DNA from: Arthrobacter globiformis
GTDB lineage: Bacteria > Actinomycetota > Actinomycetes > Actinomycetales > Micrococcaceae
Assembly: GCF_030815865.1 (NCBI RefSeq)
Contig: NZ_JAUSXI010000001.1
Span: forward strand, 3,410,001-3,474,000
Length of the DNA: 64,000 bases
Direction of reading: 5' to 3'
Position numbers and translations under genes: made by a program. Below, piece by piece: positions 31,808 through 42,254 of this stretch. The notes under the pieces are model-generated. The model made no database searches. It was not told where the DNA came from and saw only the letters and a program-made list of their open reading frames with translations. How positions within the stretch are numbered: the first letter of the stretch is position 1; each line of letters starts with the position of its first letter.

Positions 31808-32359
31808 ATGAAAAAAGTAAGTGCCTGGCTGACAGCCATCATCATGACACTCGGGCTGGGCCTGCTGGTTCCGGGGGCCGCCTCCGCAACGCCTTCCTAC
31901 TGCGGACTGGCTTGGGGCTCACTTGCCAAGTCCAACCAGGCCATGAGCGCGGCATCAGTAACCAATGTGCGCTCGGGAAAGTACTACTGCTTCGACCGCC
32001 TGGTAATCGACATCAAGGGGAAGGCAACCGGCTACAACGTCCGCTACGTCTCGAAGGTTGTACAGGACGGGTCCGGGCTGCCCATCAAGTTGAGGGGCGG
32101 CGCGTTCCTGCAGGTCACCGCCCACTCGCCCAGCTATGACAGCGCCACGGGCAAGGCCACCTTCGTGCCGGCCAGCCGCTCCGAGGTGACCAACGTTTCG
32201 AAGTACCAGACGTTCCGGCAGGTTGCCTGGGCAGGCAGCTTCGAGGGCCGCACCACCCTGGGCCTCGGTGTCCGCGCCCGGCTGCCGTTCAAGGTCTTCA
32301 CCCTTGCCGGTCCCGGCAACGGATCCAGGCTCGTCATTGACGTTGCCCACCAATGGTGA
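31808..32359 (+). CDS. Secreted AMIN-like domain protein
   Basis: A 183-residue protein with a signal peptide (Lys-Lys at the start, hydrophobic core, Ala-Ser-Ala cleavage at about 27). The mature part has Tyr-Tyr-Cys-Phe-Asp-Arg-Leu-Val-Ile-Asp-Ile and Tyr-Asn-Val-Arg-Tyr-Val, and ends with Gly-Ser-Arg-Leu-Val-Ile-Asp-Val-Ala-His, which match the AMIN-like domain of secreted actinobacterial proteins. One disulphide between Cys33 and Cys61 is possible. A GAAAGGGG site precedes the ATG and a terminator follows. Confidence 0.82.
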   Translation: MKKVSAWLTAIIMTLGLGLLVPGAASATPSYCGLAWGSLAKSNQAMSAASVTNVRSGKYYCFDRLVIDIKGKATGYNVRYVSKVVQDGSGLPIKLRGGAFLQVTAHSPSYDSATGKATFVPASRSEVTNVSKYQTFRQVAWAGSFEGRTTLGLGVRARLPFKVFTLAGPGNGSRLVIDVAHQW

Positions 32360-32377
32360 CAGCTACAGCCAGATAAG

Positions 32378-32418
32378 AAGCGGTGCCCCGCTCCCAAGGG
32401 GAGGCGGGGCACCGCTTT
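32378..32418 (+). terminator. Rho-independent terminator
   Basis: A 13-base-pair perfect stem (AAGCGGTGCCCCG / CGGGGCACCGCTT) with a short loop, ending in TTT, 19 bases after the stop of the AMIN-like gene. Confidence 0.75.
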
Positions 32419-32513
32419 GCCTGCCCCGTGTGGCGATGCATCCTTGACCGCTCAAGGTTCCTCTAACGGACCGACTTCCAGGCAGCGAGTGGGAAATCTG
32501 GGACACTGACCAG

Positions 32514-33335
32514 ATGGAACTCCGCGAACGGTTTGACTGGCGCGGACGACGGATCGCGTGGGGATGCAAAGGCTCAGGCCCGGCAGTTGTTTTCTGCCAC
32601 GGCACTCCATGGTCGTCTGTCTTATGGGCTCCCTTCGCCGATGCCCTGAGCGACGACTTCACGGTCTATATCTGGGATATGGCCGGGTATGGGGAATCCA
32701 CGAAAGCCCCAGAGCACCCAGTCGATCTGGGTGTTCAAGGAGAACTCCTCCCGGATCTCCTTGACGAGTGGGGCCTCGCTGACCCGCACATCGTCGCCCA
32801 CGACTACGGAGGCGCTGTCTCGCTTCGCGCGCATCTGCTCCACCAACGGAGCTTCGCGTCGCTGTGCCTGGTGGACGTCGTTGCGTTGCGCCCCTGGGGA
32901 TCGCCATTCTTCAACCTCGTGAAGGACAACCCGGATGTGTTTTCGCAGCTGCCGGCGGCCGTCCACCGGGGGGCACTTGACGCCTATATTCAAGGGGCAA
33001 GCCATTACGGACTGCGTCCAGAGATGCTATCTGTCCTCATTAGGCCATGGTTGGGAGACGAAGGCCAGACGGCGTTCTACCGCCAGATCGCCCAAGCGGA
33101 CGAACGATTCACGGAGCAGTTCGAAACCAAGCTGGGCGGTATCGACCTTCCGGTGCACATTATCTGGGGAGAAGAAGATACCTGGATACCAGTGGACCGC
33201 GCGACCCGAATACAAGAGTCAGTGCCCGGCGCGACGCTGAAACTCGTCGCCGGTGCCAGCCATCTCATTCACTACGACGCTCCGGTCGCGCTGTCGAATG
33301 AAGTTCGTCGGTGGCTCGCAGGCCAAGCCCTCTGA
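32514..33335 (+). CDS. Alpha/beta hydrolase with Asp nucleophile, haloalkane-dehalogenase-like
   Basis: A 273-residue alpha/beta hydrolase. The oxyanion motif is Phe-Cys-His-Gly-Thr-Pro-Trp; the nucleophile position holds Asp97 in Ala-His-Asp-Tyr-Gly-Gly rather than Ser, as in haloalkane dehalogenases and epoxide hydrolases. Trp-Asp-Met-Ala-Gly-Tyr-Gly-Glu-Ser is the usual loop. The acid is in Trp-Gly-Glu-Glu-Asp (about 219-222), the base His250 in Gly-Ala-Ser-His-Leu-Ile-His. The halide-stabilising Trp after the nucleophile is Tyr here, so the substrate may not be a haloalkane. Confidence 0.85.
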   Translation: MELRERFDWRGRRIAWGCKGSGPAVVFCHGTPWSSVLWAPFADALSDDFTVYIWDMAGYGESTKAPEHPVDLGVQGELLPDLLDEWGLADPHIVAHDYGGAVSLRAHLLHQRSFASLCLVDVVALRPWGSPFFNLVKDNPDVFSQLPAAVHRGALDAYIQGASHYGLRPEMLSVLIRPWLGDEGQTAFYRQIAQADERFTEQFETKLGGIDLPVHIIWGEEDTWIPVDRATRIQESVPGATLKLVAGASHLIHYDAPVALSNEVRRWLAGQAL

Positions 33336-33376
33336 GGGTTCCCCTAATGACGTAGCCGTGGCCTGCTGTGCTCATA

Positions 33377-33835
33377 CTACTGACCGGCATATATGCGCTG
33401 CATGGCCTGCTTCATGATGGGTGCGACCTCAGCCGGATGGACCGCCTGGGGCTCGCTCGCATAGACATCTCCGGTGATGGCAGCGCGTAGTTTCTCCCAG
33501 GCGGAGAACTGTCCGGGGAACCTTATGAACCAACGGAAACCTCCCGGGCGCTTCTCCACACCGGCATCGGCCAGGTACGAGTTGGCTCCCTCGTCCACGA
33601 TCTGCCGGTCACGGGCTGTAAACGCTTCGGTGGACTCGGTGACTGTGCCGTCCTTGTCGGTCCTCGTCACGGTCACCGTCCTGGCGCTGTCATCCACTGC
33701 AGGACGGCGCCGGAGGTTCTCTGGACCGGCAGCCCAGCCGATCAGGGCGCCCCAGCCGTTCTCATCGAGTTCAGCCCAGCCTTCCCCCGGTCCACCCTCG
33801 GGCACCGACTCCCACACGCTTTGATCGCTGGCCAT
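33377..33835 (-). CDS. Hypothetical protein, 152 aa
   Basis: A soluble protein from the ATG at 33835: Ser-Val-Trp-Glu-Ser-Val-Pro-Glu-Gly-Gly-Pro-Gly, a Thr/Val-rich charged stretch (Thr-Val-Thr-Arg-Thr-Asp-Lys-Asp-Gly-Thr-Val), Phe-Arg-Trp-Phe-Ile-Arg-Phe-Pro-Gly-Gln-Phe, and a C-terminal helix with Glu-Val-Ala-Pro-Ile-Met-Lys-Gln-Ala-Met. It follows the 105-residue protein gene after 11 bases and is likely cotranscribed. The frame is open far upstream, but that part overlaps the neighbour. Unknown family. Confidence 0.7.
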   Translation of the reverse strand: MASDQSVWESVPEGGPGEGWAELDENGWGALIGWAAGPENLRRRPAVDDSARTVTVTRTDKDGTVTESTEAFTARDRQIVDEGANSYLADAGVEKRPGGFRWFIRFPGQFSAWEKLRAAITGDVYASEPQAVHPAEVAPIMKQAMQRIYAGQ

Positions 33836-33846
33836 GCCTGCTGCCG

Positions 33847-34164
33847 TCAGCCGTTCTCGCGTCCGGGCAGCGGGGCGCCGTTGAGGAATGCTTCGTACTC
33901 GGCCCGTACATCCTCCTCGATTTCCGGCTGCTGGCTGCTGTACCGGACATCCGTCCGGTCCCGTTTGGGTCCGGAGATCCAGAATTCCTCGCCGGTGTCC
34001 AGGCCGTAGAAATTGGAATCGAACCCACCGTAGCGTTCCAGGGTCCGGCCACGGAAGTACGCCGTCTGCCATGACTTGGAAAACCGCAGCCTGGTGATCC
34101 AGGCAGGCCCGCGGTCTGTGTTGAAGCCGGTCTTCAGCTGGACGTACATGATCCTCTCGGGCAT
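33847..34164 (-). CDS. Conserved hypothetical protein, 105 aa (paralogue of 43-363)
   Basis: Begins Met-Pro-Glu-Arg-Ile-Met-Tyr-Val-Gln-Leu-Lys and contains Phe-Arg-Gly-Arg-Thr-Leu-Glu-Arg, Phe-Trp-Ile-Ser-Gly-Pro-Lys-Arg-Asp-Arg-Thr-Asp, and the ending Gly-Ala-Pro-Leu-Pro-Gly-Arg-Glu-Asn-Gly shared with 43-363. It heads a unit with 33377-33835. Preservation of both copies suggests selection. Function unknown. Confidence 0.75.
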   Translation of the reverse strand: MPERIMYVQLKTGFNTDRGPAWITRLRFSKSWQTAYFRGRTLERYGGFDSNFYGLDTGEEFWISGPKRDRTDVRYSSQQPEIEEDVRAEYEAFLNGAPLPGRENG

Positions 34165-34462
34165 GGCCTCATCGTAGCGGCAGGTGCCGGCGCCGGCAGG
34201 CCGGTTTTTCTTGATGCGGTCTTGATCGTCCCCCGTGGGGTCCTTGATGCTCCCCTAGGAGACTGTTCTTACCGGCAAGGAAGCCGGTTGAACGCAGCAC
34301 TGTCGACGCCCCCTTCACACGCTCGGAGCACTCCGGCATCAACAAGTGACCCCTGCACGTCCCCTCCGTCGTCTGTCGCCCCCAAGCACGCGGCGGAGGG
34401 GGCCCAACCGGAGGGCAAGGGTGCTTTGGCAGCTGCCATCGGGACCCGAGAAGGAGTAGCCA

Positions 34463-34846
34463 GTGCACACACTGTCCGTTGAGAGACAGAAGCCGACCCT
34501 GGACGCGCAGCACCTGCAAAAACTCTCCGAAGAGGCATCCCCGGTCATCGCAGAGTCCTTCGCGAAGGACTACGCAGCGCTCCTCCCCCGGCGGGTTGGG
34601 CGCGTCGTCCACGCGGTGAATCTCCGGGACCGAGACATGGCCAAGGATGCCTCGCTGCGCCTGAAAACAACGTCATGGCTGGCCGGGACACTGCGGATGA
34701 ACCAACTGTGCCGCGAACTGGAGCGGGCCCTGGCTTTGGACGACTGGGCAGCAGCAATCTCGGTCGCGCGGAACATTGAGCTGCACCTGCCTCGCCTGCA
34801 GGATGTCCTGGCGTGCCGTCCCCGCCCCGCCCTTGCGGGGCCATAG
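34463..34846 (+). CDS. Hpt-like four-helix protein lacking the phospho-histidine
   Basis: A 127-residue helical protein starting at GTG with AAGGAG six bases before. The order of helices and Asp-Ala-Ser-Leu-Arg-Leu-Lys-Thr-Thr-Ser, Arg-Met-Asn-Gln-Leu-Cys-Arg-Glu-Leu-Glu-Arg match histidine phosphotransfer domains, but the phosphorylated His (in His-x-Leu-Lys-Gly) is replaced (Leu-Arg-Leu-Lys). So it probably binds a signalling partner without accepting phosphate. No kinase or regulator gene is adjacent. Confidence 0.7.
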   Translation: MHTLSVERQKPTLDAQHLQKLSEEASPVIAESFAKDYAALLPRRVGRVVHAVNLRDRDMAKDASLRLKTTSWLAGTLRMNQLCRELERALALDDWAAAISVARNIELHLPRLQDVLACRPRPALAGP

Positions 34847-35110
34847 CTCTGTCTTTCCCGCACGGCGTCGCCCGCCCGCGCTATTCCTAAATCAGGTACC
34901 GACTTCCCGGGCGCCGGTACCTCATCCGGCTTAGTGTGATGGTCGGAGTCGGCGGCGAGGGTGCGTATCGGAGACCGCGTGCACCCATCCCAGCCGCCGC
35001 CGGCTCCACTGTCCGCAAGTGGGATTGTCCGCAAGATTTTGCCGAATACGTCGCGCAGCGCGGCTCAACGGATCCAGGGCCTGGGCTCTCGGAAAATACT
35101 GCCGGCTGGC

Positions 35111-35338
35111 CTATGGTCTGCGGGCTACCGTCAGCAGATCGCCGACCTCGCAACCCAGCACTTCGCAGACCGCCGTCAAGGTGGAGAACCGAATTGCCTT
35201 GGCCCGGTCGTTTTTCAGCACAGACAGATTTACCAGACTGACACCGACGCGCCTGCTCAGCTCGGTCAGGGTCATGCCGCGGTCCGCCAGCAGTTCATCG
35301 AGCCGGCAGTGAATGCCTGAACCTTCCTCGGCTGGCAT
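35111..35338 (-). CDS. XRE-family (Cro/CI) helix-turn-helix regulator
   Basis: A 75-residue DNA-binding protein: Leu-Asp-Glu-Leu-Leu-Ala-Asp-Arg-Gly-Met-Thr-Leu-Thr-Glu-Leu-Ser-Arg-Arg-Val-Gly-Val-Ser, then Val-Asn-Leu-Ser-Val-Leu-Lys-Asn, and Leu-Thr-Ala-Val-Cys-Glu-Val-Leu-Gly-Cys-Glu-Val-Gly-Asp-Leu-Leu, the YozG-type layout. Its ATG shares one base with the stop of the DUF2975-type gene, which is its usual partner. It likely represses the unit through the palindrome at 36004. Confidence 0.88.
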   Translation of the reverse strand: MPAEEGSGIHCRLDELLADRGMTLTELSRRVGVSLVNLSVLKNDRAKAIRFSTLTAVCEVLGCEVGDLLTVARRP

Positions 35339-35973
35339 CAGACGAGCCCCTCGGTGTCCTGCTGAAGCCGGCCCCCGAACTGGAAGACCCCACCCACGAG
35401 CAGCAGGACGATGCCCAGCATCAAGGGGGTGGCGTTGAATTCGACGGAGAAGAGGTAGGACTCCCCCGGAACGCGGTCATTGGCGCCGACCATCTCGGCC
35501 AGGCGGCTTCTCCCTACGCCGTCGAGGAACTGGCCGATAGTTCCCACCAGGGCCAGCACCGCGCCCCCGGCAGCAACAATCCAGCCCGACCTCGGAGTAA
35601 ACAGGACCTCACTTCGCAGCCTGTAGGCGAGCAGGAACAGGACGGCCAGGATCGCCAGGGCGCCGACCTGGTTCAGCCCGGCCGACCATGCCAGCGCCGC
35701 TGCCGGGCCGGAGGGAAGCACTGGGAACGTCGCCTCGAGGGACGTGTAGTGGCCCGTGGCCCCCAATGCCAGCCCTGAAGCCTTCTGATGATCCGTGGCG
35801 ACAGGGAGAGTGAGCGTGACCGGCCCTGTGAAGTAGCCCAGTATCCCCGAGCCGGTAACGGCGGTCGTCAGTCCGGCCGCCAAGGCAGCCGCGATCATCA
35901 CGAACAGAGCATCCGCCCTGGAGACGATCATTTTCCACGCGCCGTGTTGCCCGTCAGTCCTGGCCAGCTTCAC
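35338..35973 (-). CDS. DUF2975-type membrane protein
   Basis: A 211-residue protein (GTG start at 35973) with four membrane helices in the DUF2975 arrangement: one near 22-45, an extracytoplasmic stretch of about 55 residues, then helices near 95-120, 130-150 and 180-200 (Thr-Pro-Leu-Met-Leu-Gly-Ile-Val-Leu-Leu-Leu-Val-Gly-Gly-Val-Phe). Paired with an XRE regulator as in many bacteria. Function unknown. An alternative start is the ATG at 35931. Confidence 0.75.
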   Translation of the reverse strand: MKLARTDGQHGAWKMIVSRADALFVMIAAALAAGLTTAVTGSGILGYFTGPVTLTLPVATDHQKASGLALGATGHYTSLEATFPVLPSGPAAALAWSAGLNQVGALAILAVLFLLAYRLRSEVLFTPRSGWIVAAGGAVLALVGTIGQFLDGVGRSRLAEMVGANDRVPGESYLFSVEFNATPLMLGIVLLLVGGVFQFGGRLQQDTEGLV

Positions 35974-36003
35974 GGTTCCCCCAAATGTTATCGCAAATCG
36001 TTA

Positions 36004-36018
36004 TATCGACAGTCGATA
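36004..36018 (-). promoter_or_regulatory. Palindromic operator upstream of the DUF2975/XRE unit
   Basis: TATCGAC-A-GTCGATA is a perfect 15-base palindrome 31 bases before the GTG at 35973, with a related half-site (TTATCG) about 15 bases nearer to the gene. Best explained as the binding site of the XRE regulator. Confidence 0.55.
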
Positions 36019-36101
36019 ACCTACCAGGGCTGCGGCGGAAGGTCAAAGGCGGGATCACAGCAGGAAAGCCTGGCCGGGATGAGGGCTCGGCCGCCTGCTG
36101 T

Positions 36102-36605
36102 TTAGAGGCTGCTCTGTCGGGCTTCGTCCCGGAACTTCACCGCGTCCGGGAAATATTCCAACGTCATGGGGACGTCCTGGGACGGATGCCGGACGAACCA
36201 CTGGTACGCCGCGTTGTCGCTGGCTGTGAACCATGGCTTTCGGAGGCCCTTGAGCTTACGGGCCTGCCTGCCCCGCCATTCCTGCCTGACGTTGAAGAAG
36301 ACCTGCACCACGCCAAACCCGAACAGTGCACCGAAGAACAGCATGAAAAGAGCCATGGGAAAGCCCCTGAAGAGACCGAAGACGCCGAACGCCAGGGCGG
36401 CCAGCGACGCTCCGGCAAACAGGATCGTTAGGAAGATGCTGAAGTAGAACGAGCGGATCAGGTTGTAGCTGGCGCCCCCGCTGCCGGCCCCGATGCCCCA
36501 TTCCTCCCGGGTGTAGGCTGCGATGGTTTTGCCGTTGACGTAGTACCCGTAGAAGAGCGGCCGGGGAACGTAGGGCGGTTTTCGATGAGTCACAACGTCG
36601 TCCAT
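36102..36605 (-). CDS. Membrane protein of unknown function
   Basis: A 167-residue protein: a soluble start with Tyr-Val-Pro-Arg-Pro-Leu-Phe-Tyr-Gly-Tyr-Tyr-Val-Asn-Gly, two membrane helices (about 55-75 and 80-102, phenylalanine-rich), and a soluble end with Trp-Phe-Val-Arg-His-Pro and Val-Pro-Met-Thr-Leu-Glu-Tyr. Unknown family. Same direction as the neighbour at 36607, separated by one base. Confidence 0.7.
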   Translation of the reverse strand: MDDVVTHRKPPYVPRPLFYGYYVNGKTIAAYTREEWGIGAGSGGASYNLIRSFYFSIFLTILFAGASLAALAFGVFGLFRGFPMALFMLFFGALFGFGVVQVFFNVRQEWRGRQARKLKGLRKPWFTASDNAAYQWFVRHPSQDVPMTLEYFPDAVKFRDEARQSSL

Positions 36606-36606
36606 C

Positions 36607-36954
36607 CTAGCCCCGGTCTGCGGCGAGTTTGGCTGTCAGCCAGCCGTGTTGTGTGCCGAGTCCGAGCCCTTGCATCGGGACTTCGCAGGGCCACGGACTT
36701 CCCTCCAGGGCAGCCCGGTACTGCCTGCCGGCCAGAGCAATGAGCGTGATGTCCTGGCTTCCCGCCAGTTCCTGGTCTGGGTAAATGAGGCCGTGCTTGG
36801 CGGAAAGGATGTACCAGCGGTCGCACGTCAGTTCCGCATATGCCGAAGCCTTCTTGAACCACTGGGAGACATATAGTTCCCGCGCCGGTGCTGGGCGCTG
36901 CAGCTTCTGCGACGCGCAGGCGACCAGACCAATCGTGCACGGTTCGCCGCTCAT
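36607..36954 (-). CDS. DUF6884-like protein with an internal deletion
   Basis: A 115-residue protein with the DUF6884 opening (Leu-Val-Ala-Cys-Ala-Ser-Gln-Lys, Pro-Ala-Arg-Glu-Leu-Tyr-Val-Ser-Gln-Trp-Phe-Lys-Lys-Ala, Trp-Tyr-Ile-Leu-Ser-Ala-Lys-His-Gly-Leu-Ile) and ending (Ile-Ala-Leu-Ala-Gly-Arg-Gln-Tyr-Arg, Val-Pro-Met-Gln-Gly-Leu-Gly-Leu-Gly). Between His-Gly-Leu-Ile-Tyr-Pro-Asp and the second part, roughly 30-50 residues present in relatives seem missing, without loss of frame. Function of the family is not established. Confidence 0.65.
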   Translation of the reverse strand: MSGEPCTIGLVACASQKLQRPAPARELYVSQWFKKASAYAELTCDRWYILSAKHGLIYPDQELAGSQDITLIALAGRQYRAALEGSPWPCEVPMQGLGLGTQHGWLTAKLAADRG

Positions 36955-36981
36955 GGCTCACGCCTCCGGGTTCCGGGCTGG

Positions 36982-37338
36982 CTACGCCTTCACGCAGAAG
37001 CCGTTGGTTTTGATGATTTCGATGATCCGCTTGGCCTCTGCCTCCGAAATGGGCTTATCGGCGGACCTGGAGAAGCGCTCCTGGGTTGTCACGACCTGGA
37101 CCTGCTCAGGTTCCCCCTTGAGGATCGACCGGCAGGCAATACTGGCACTGACCACGGCGTGCGTTCCTTCAATCTGCGGGTTCACCTTTGCCAGGTCCGC
37201 CATCAGCGACGTCTTCTGAGCTTCATTCAGCCTGGCAATCGGCACACCCGGCGTCGTAGTCGGAGCCGGGGTGGCAGGAGCAGAGCAGCCGGTCAGCGCT
37301 AGGACGGCAAGCAGTGCGGGGGCGATGAGCCTCTTCAC
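36982..37338 (-). CDS. Putative lipoprotein, 118 aa
   Basis: From the GTG at 37338 with GGAG five bases before. Signal Lys-Arg-Leu-Ile-Ala-Pro-Ala-Leu-Leu-Ala-Val-Leu-Ala with lipobox Leu-Thr-Gly-Cys at about 15-18, then a Pro/Thr-rich linker and a small domain with two cysteines (Ile-Ala-Cys-Arg, Phe-Cys-Val-Lys). Lipid-anchored, outward facing. No family assigned. Confidence 0.75.
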   Translation of the reverse strand: MKRLIAPALLAVLALTGCSAPATPAPTTTPGVPIARLNEAQKTSLMADLAKVNPQIEGTHAVVSASIACRSILKGEPEQVQVVTTQERFSRSADKPISEAEAKRIIEIIKTNGFCVKA

Positions 37339-37481
37339 GGTGACTCCAAAGGCAGGCAAGGACGGTTCTCTACCCGCAAACATGCGTAGAATCCGGTGGA
37401 TGGCTGATGCCCAGAGAAGGGCCCGCGGAGGTAGAGCTTGGCGGCTACCGTCAGGCCCGAAGACGGACTAGGGTCACGGTC

Positions 37482-37994
37482 ATGAAGCCGATCATCCTCC
37501 TCGACATCAACGGCGTGCTCAACCCCAAGCTTCACCAGGGCAACAGCGACGACGGCCCGGACCCTCACCTCTCGGATGCGAAGGTTGCCCTGGTGCGGCG
37601 GCTCGCCACCAAAGGGAGGATTGCCTGGGTGTCGACGTCGCCCGAGGACCTCATTGACCGTCTCGAAGGGCAACTTGATCTCGAGGTGGAGCCGCTTCGG
37701 GTGACGATCACGCCGCAGGCCGACGACGAAGACCAGCAGACGCCAAAGCTGGGGTCGGTAGCGAGGTGGCTGGACAGGATGGAAGCCGCAGGCGAGGCGG
37801 ACTGGGACGCGGTCGTATGGATCGATGACGCACTAGGGCCCGACGTGCACGAGTGGGCCCACCACCACACCCAGCCCGTCCTGCTGGAAAAGCCAAACCC
37901 TGACGAGGGTCTGACCGAGGCACACGTCGTGGCGGTGCAGGTATTCATCAACAGCGAGGATCGGCGGGACGCCGGCGCCCAGGACACCGTCTGA
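37482..37994 (+). CDS. HAD-like protein, Swiss-army-knife RNA repair type
   Basis: A 170-residue protein starting Met-Lys-Pro-Ile-Ile-Leu-Leu-Asp-Ile-Asn-Gly-Val-Leu-Asn-Pro. This is HAD motif I in the form used by the HAD domain of RNA repair-type proteins, but the second Asp (Asp-x-Asp) is Asn, which should weaken phosphatase activity. Val-Ser-Thr-Ser-Pro-Glu fits motif II and Val-Trp-Ile-Asp-Asp-Ala motif IV. Probably a single-domain soluble protein. Substrate unknown. Confidence 0.75.
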   Translation: MKPIILLDINGVLNPKLHQGNSDDGPDPHLSDAKVALVRRLATKGRIAWVSTSPEDLIDRLEGQLDLEVEPLRVTITPQADDEDQQTPKLGSVARWLDRMEAAGEADWDAVVWIDDALGPDVHEWAHHHTQPVLLEKPNPDEGLTEAHVVAVQVFINSEDRRDAGAQDTV

Positions 37995-38047
37995 CACTTC
38001 AGGGCAGGAACCAGGCGGTAGAGGTGGACGTTAGGTCCTGCTACTGA

Positions 38048-38506
38048 TCACGCCGCCACCAGGAGCGGGGCACCGCCGACGATGGTCTTCGCGTCCTCGC
38101 GGATCGAAGCGATCATCCGTGCGTTGGGCACCTTGTCGACGCCCATCTCACGGTTCCGGTGCGCCAGGACTGCAAGCCGGTCCGCCGGTTCGTTCAGCGG
38201 GTGGCCGTTGTGGCCGCGGACCCACTCGTAGGAGATGTTCACGCCGTGGGCGGAGCTCAGGATGCGCTTGCATTCCGCTACCGAGTCGGTGTCATCGTAC
38301 GACTGAAGGGCGCCGGTGGAGACCCGGTCCAGGACTTCCAAGGCGGCCTTGGAACAGTGAGGATCTTCAGGTCCCCGACGCCTCTTCCCGCGGCACCGGG
38401 TGATGGCCAGGGTGGACTGCAGCCCGCGGCGGATCGCAGCTAATTCCTCGGCCCGGTTATTAGGCTTAGGTAATGAGCGATCAGGCAGTTGTAGAGGCAA
38501 CGGCAA
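38048..38506 (-). pseudogene. RNase H-like protein remnant
   Basis: The frame contains Asn-Asn-Arg-Ala-Glu-Glu-Leu-Ala-Ala-Ile (the Glu strand-helix of RNase HI) and Tyr-Glu-Trp-Val-Arg-Gly-His-Asn-Gly-His-Pro-Leu-Asn-Glu-Pro-Ala-Asp-Arg-Leu-Ala (the last catalytic Asp). The first catalytic Asp strand is missing, and the Asp-Ser strand is replaced by an unrelated arginine-rich piece. The start is unclear, as it overlaps a plus-strand small gene at 38473. Not expected to be an active nuclease. Confidence 0.55.
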
Positions 38507-38622
38507 AGGAGGCCTGCCGAGATGAGGGTGCGCAAGCGGTAGCGGATAAATTGCTGGAACTGATGTCGCCGACCACCGCGATGATGTGGCTCAAGGGTTA
38601 CGAAGGACATCTCGGTGGCTGA
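38473..38622 (+). CDS. Small protein, 49 aa, possibly truncated
   Basis: ATG at 38473. Helical and well-composed: Ala-Lys-Glu-Ala-Cys-Arg-Asp-Glu-Gly, Ala-Asp-Lys-Leu-Leu-Glu-Leu-Met, Thr-Thr-Ala-Met-Met-Trp-Leu-Lys-Gly-Tyr-Glu-Gly-His-Leu-Gly-Gly. The end resembles the start of the toxin-binding part of MbcA/ParS-type antitoxins (DUF2384), whose C-terminal 30-40 residues would be lacking. Weak ribosome binding site. Last gene before the housekeeping block. Confidence 0.4.
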   Translation: MSDQAVVEATAKEACRDEGAQAVADKLLELMSPTTAMMWLKGYEGHLGG

Positions 38623-38872
38623 TGTGCGCGGCAAGCGGACATGCACATCGGGTGCCGTGGGCCTCGGCAATCCCGCTCACGGGTAGCAGTCAGCGCCAAC
38701 CATGAAGGCTCTCGGGCGCCACGTAGAAAAACATGCAGTATGGGTCAATAGGCCAACCAACCAATACCGGCCAAGATAGTTGGCACCGCGCCATGCTGTT
38801 TGTCACGGCGCCAACCAACTCGTCAGTTGTGCCAAGTAAATCGTCAACTCACACAGGTACAGCAACTCACAA

Positions 38873-38928
38873 CTGAGCAATGCTCAGATACGAGGGTGTT
38901 TTTGCTCAGATACTGCAAAATTGCTCAG
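38873..38928. repeat. Cluster of TGCTCAG half-sites
   Basis: A perfect 15-base palindrome CTGAGCA-A-TGCTCAG (38873-38887) is followed by TGCTCAGATAC repeated exactly at 38881 and 38903 (22 bases apart) and TGCTCAG again at 38922. The spacing of about two helical turns suggests a protein binding array. Confidence 0.55.
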
Positions 38929-38954
38929 TTAGGTCGGAGTCTCACAACTGGTGG

Positions 38955-42228
<3,274 letters not shown>

Positions 42229-42254
42229 GGACGCGTCCTTTCCTTCGGGCCTGG

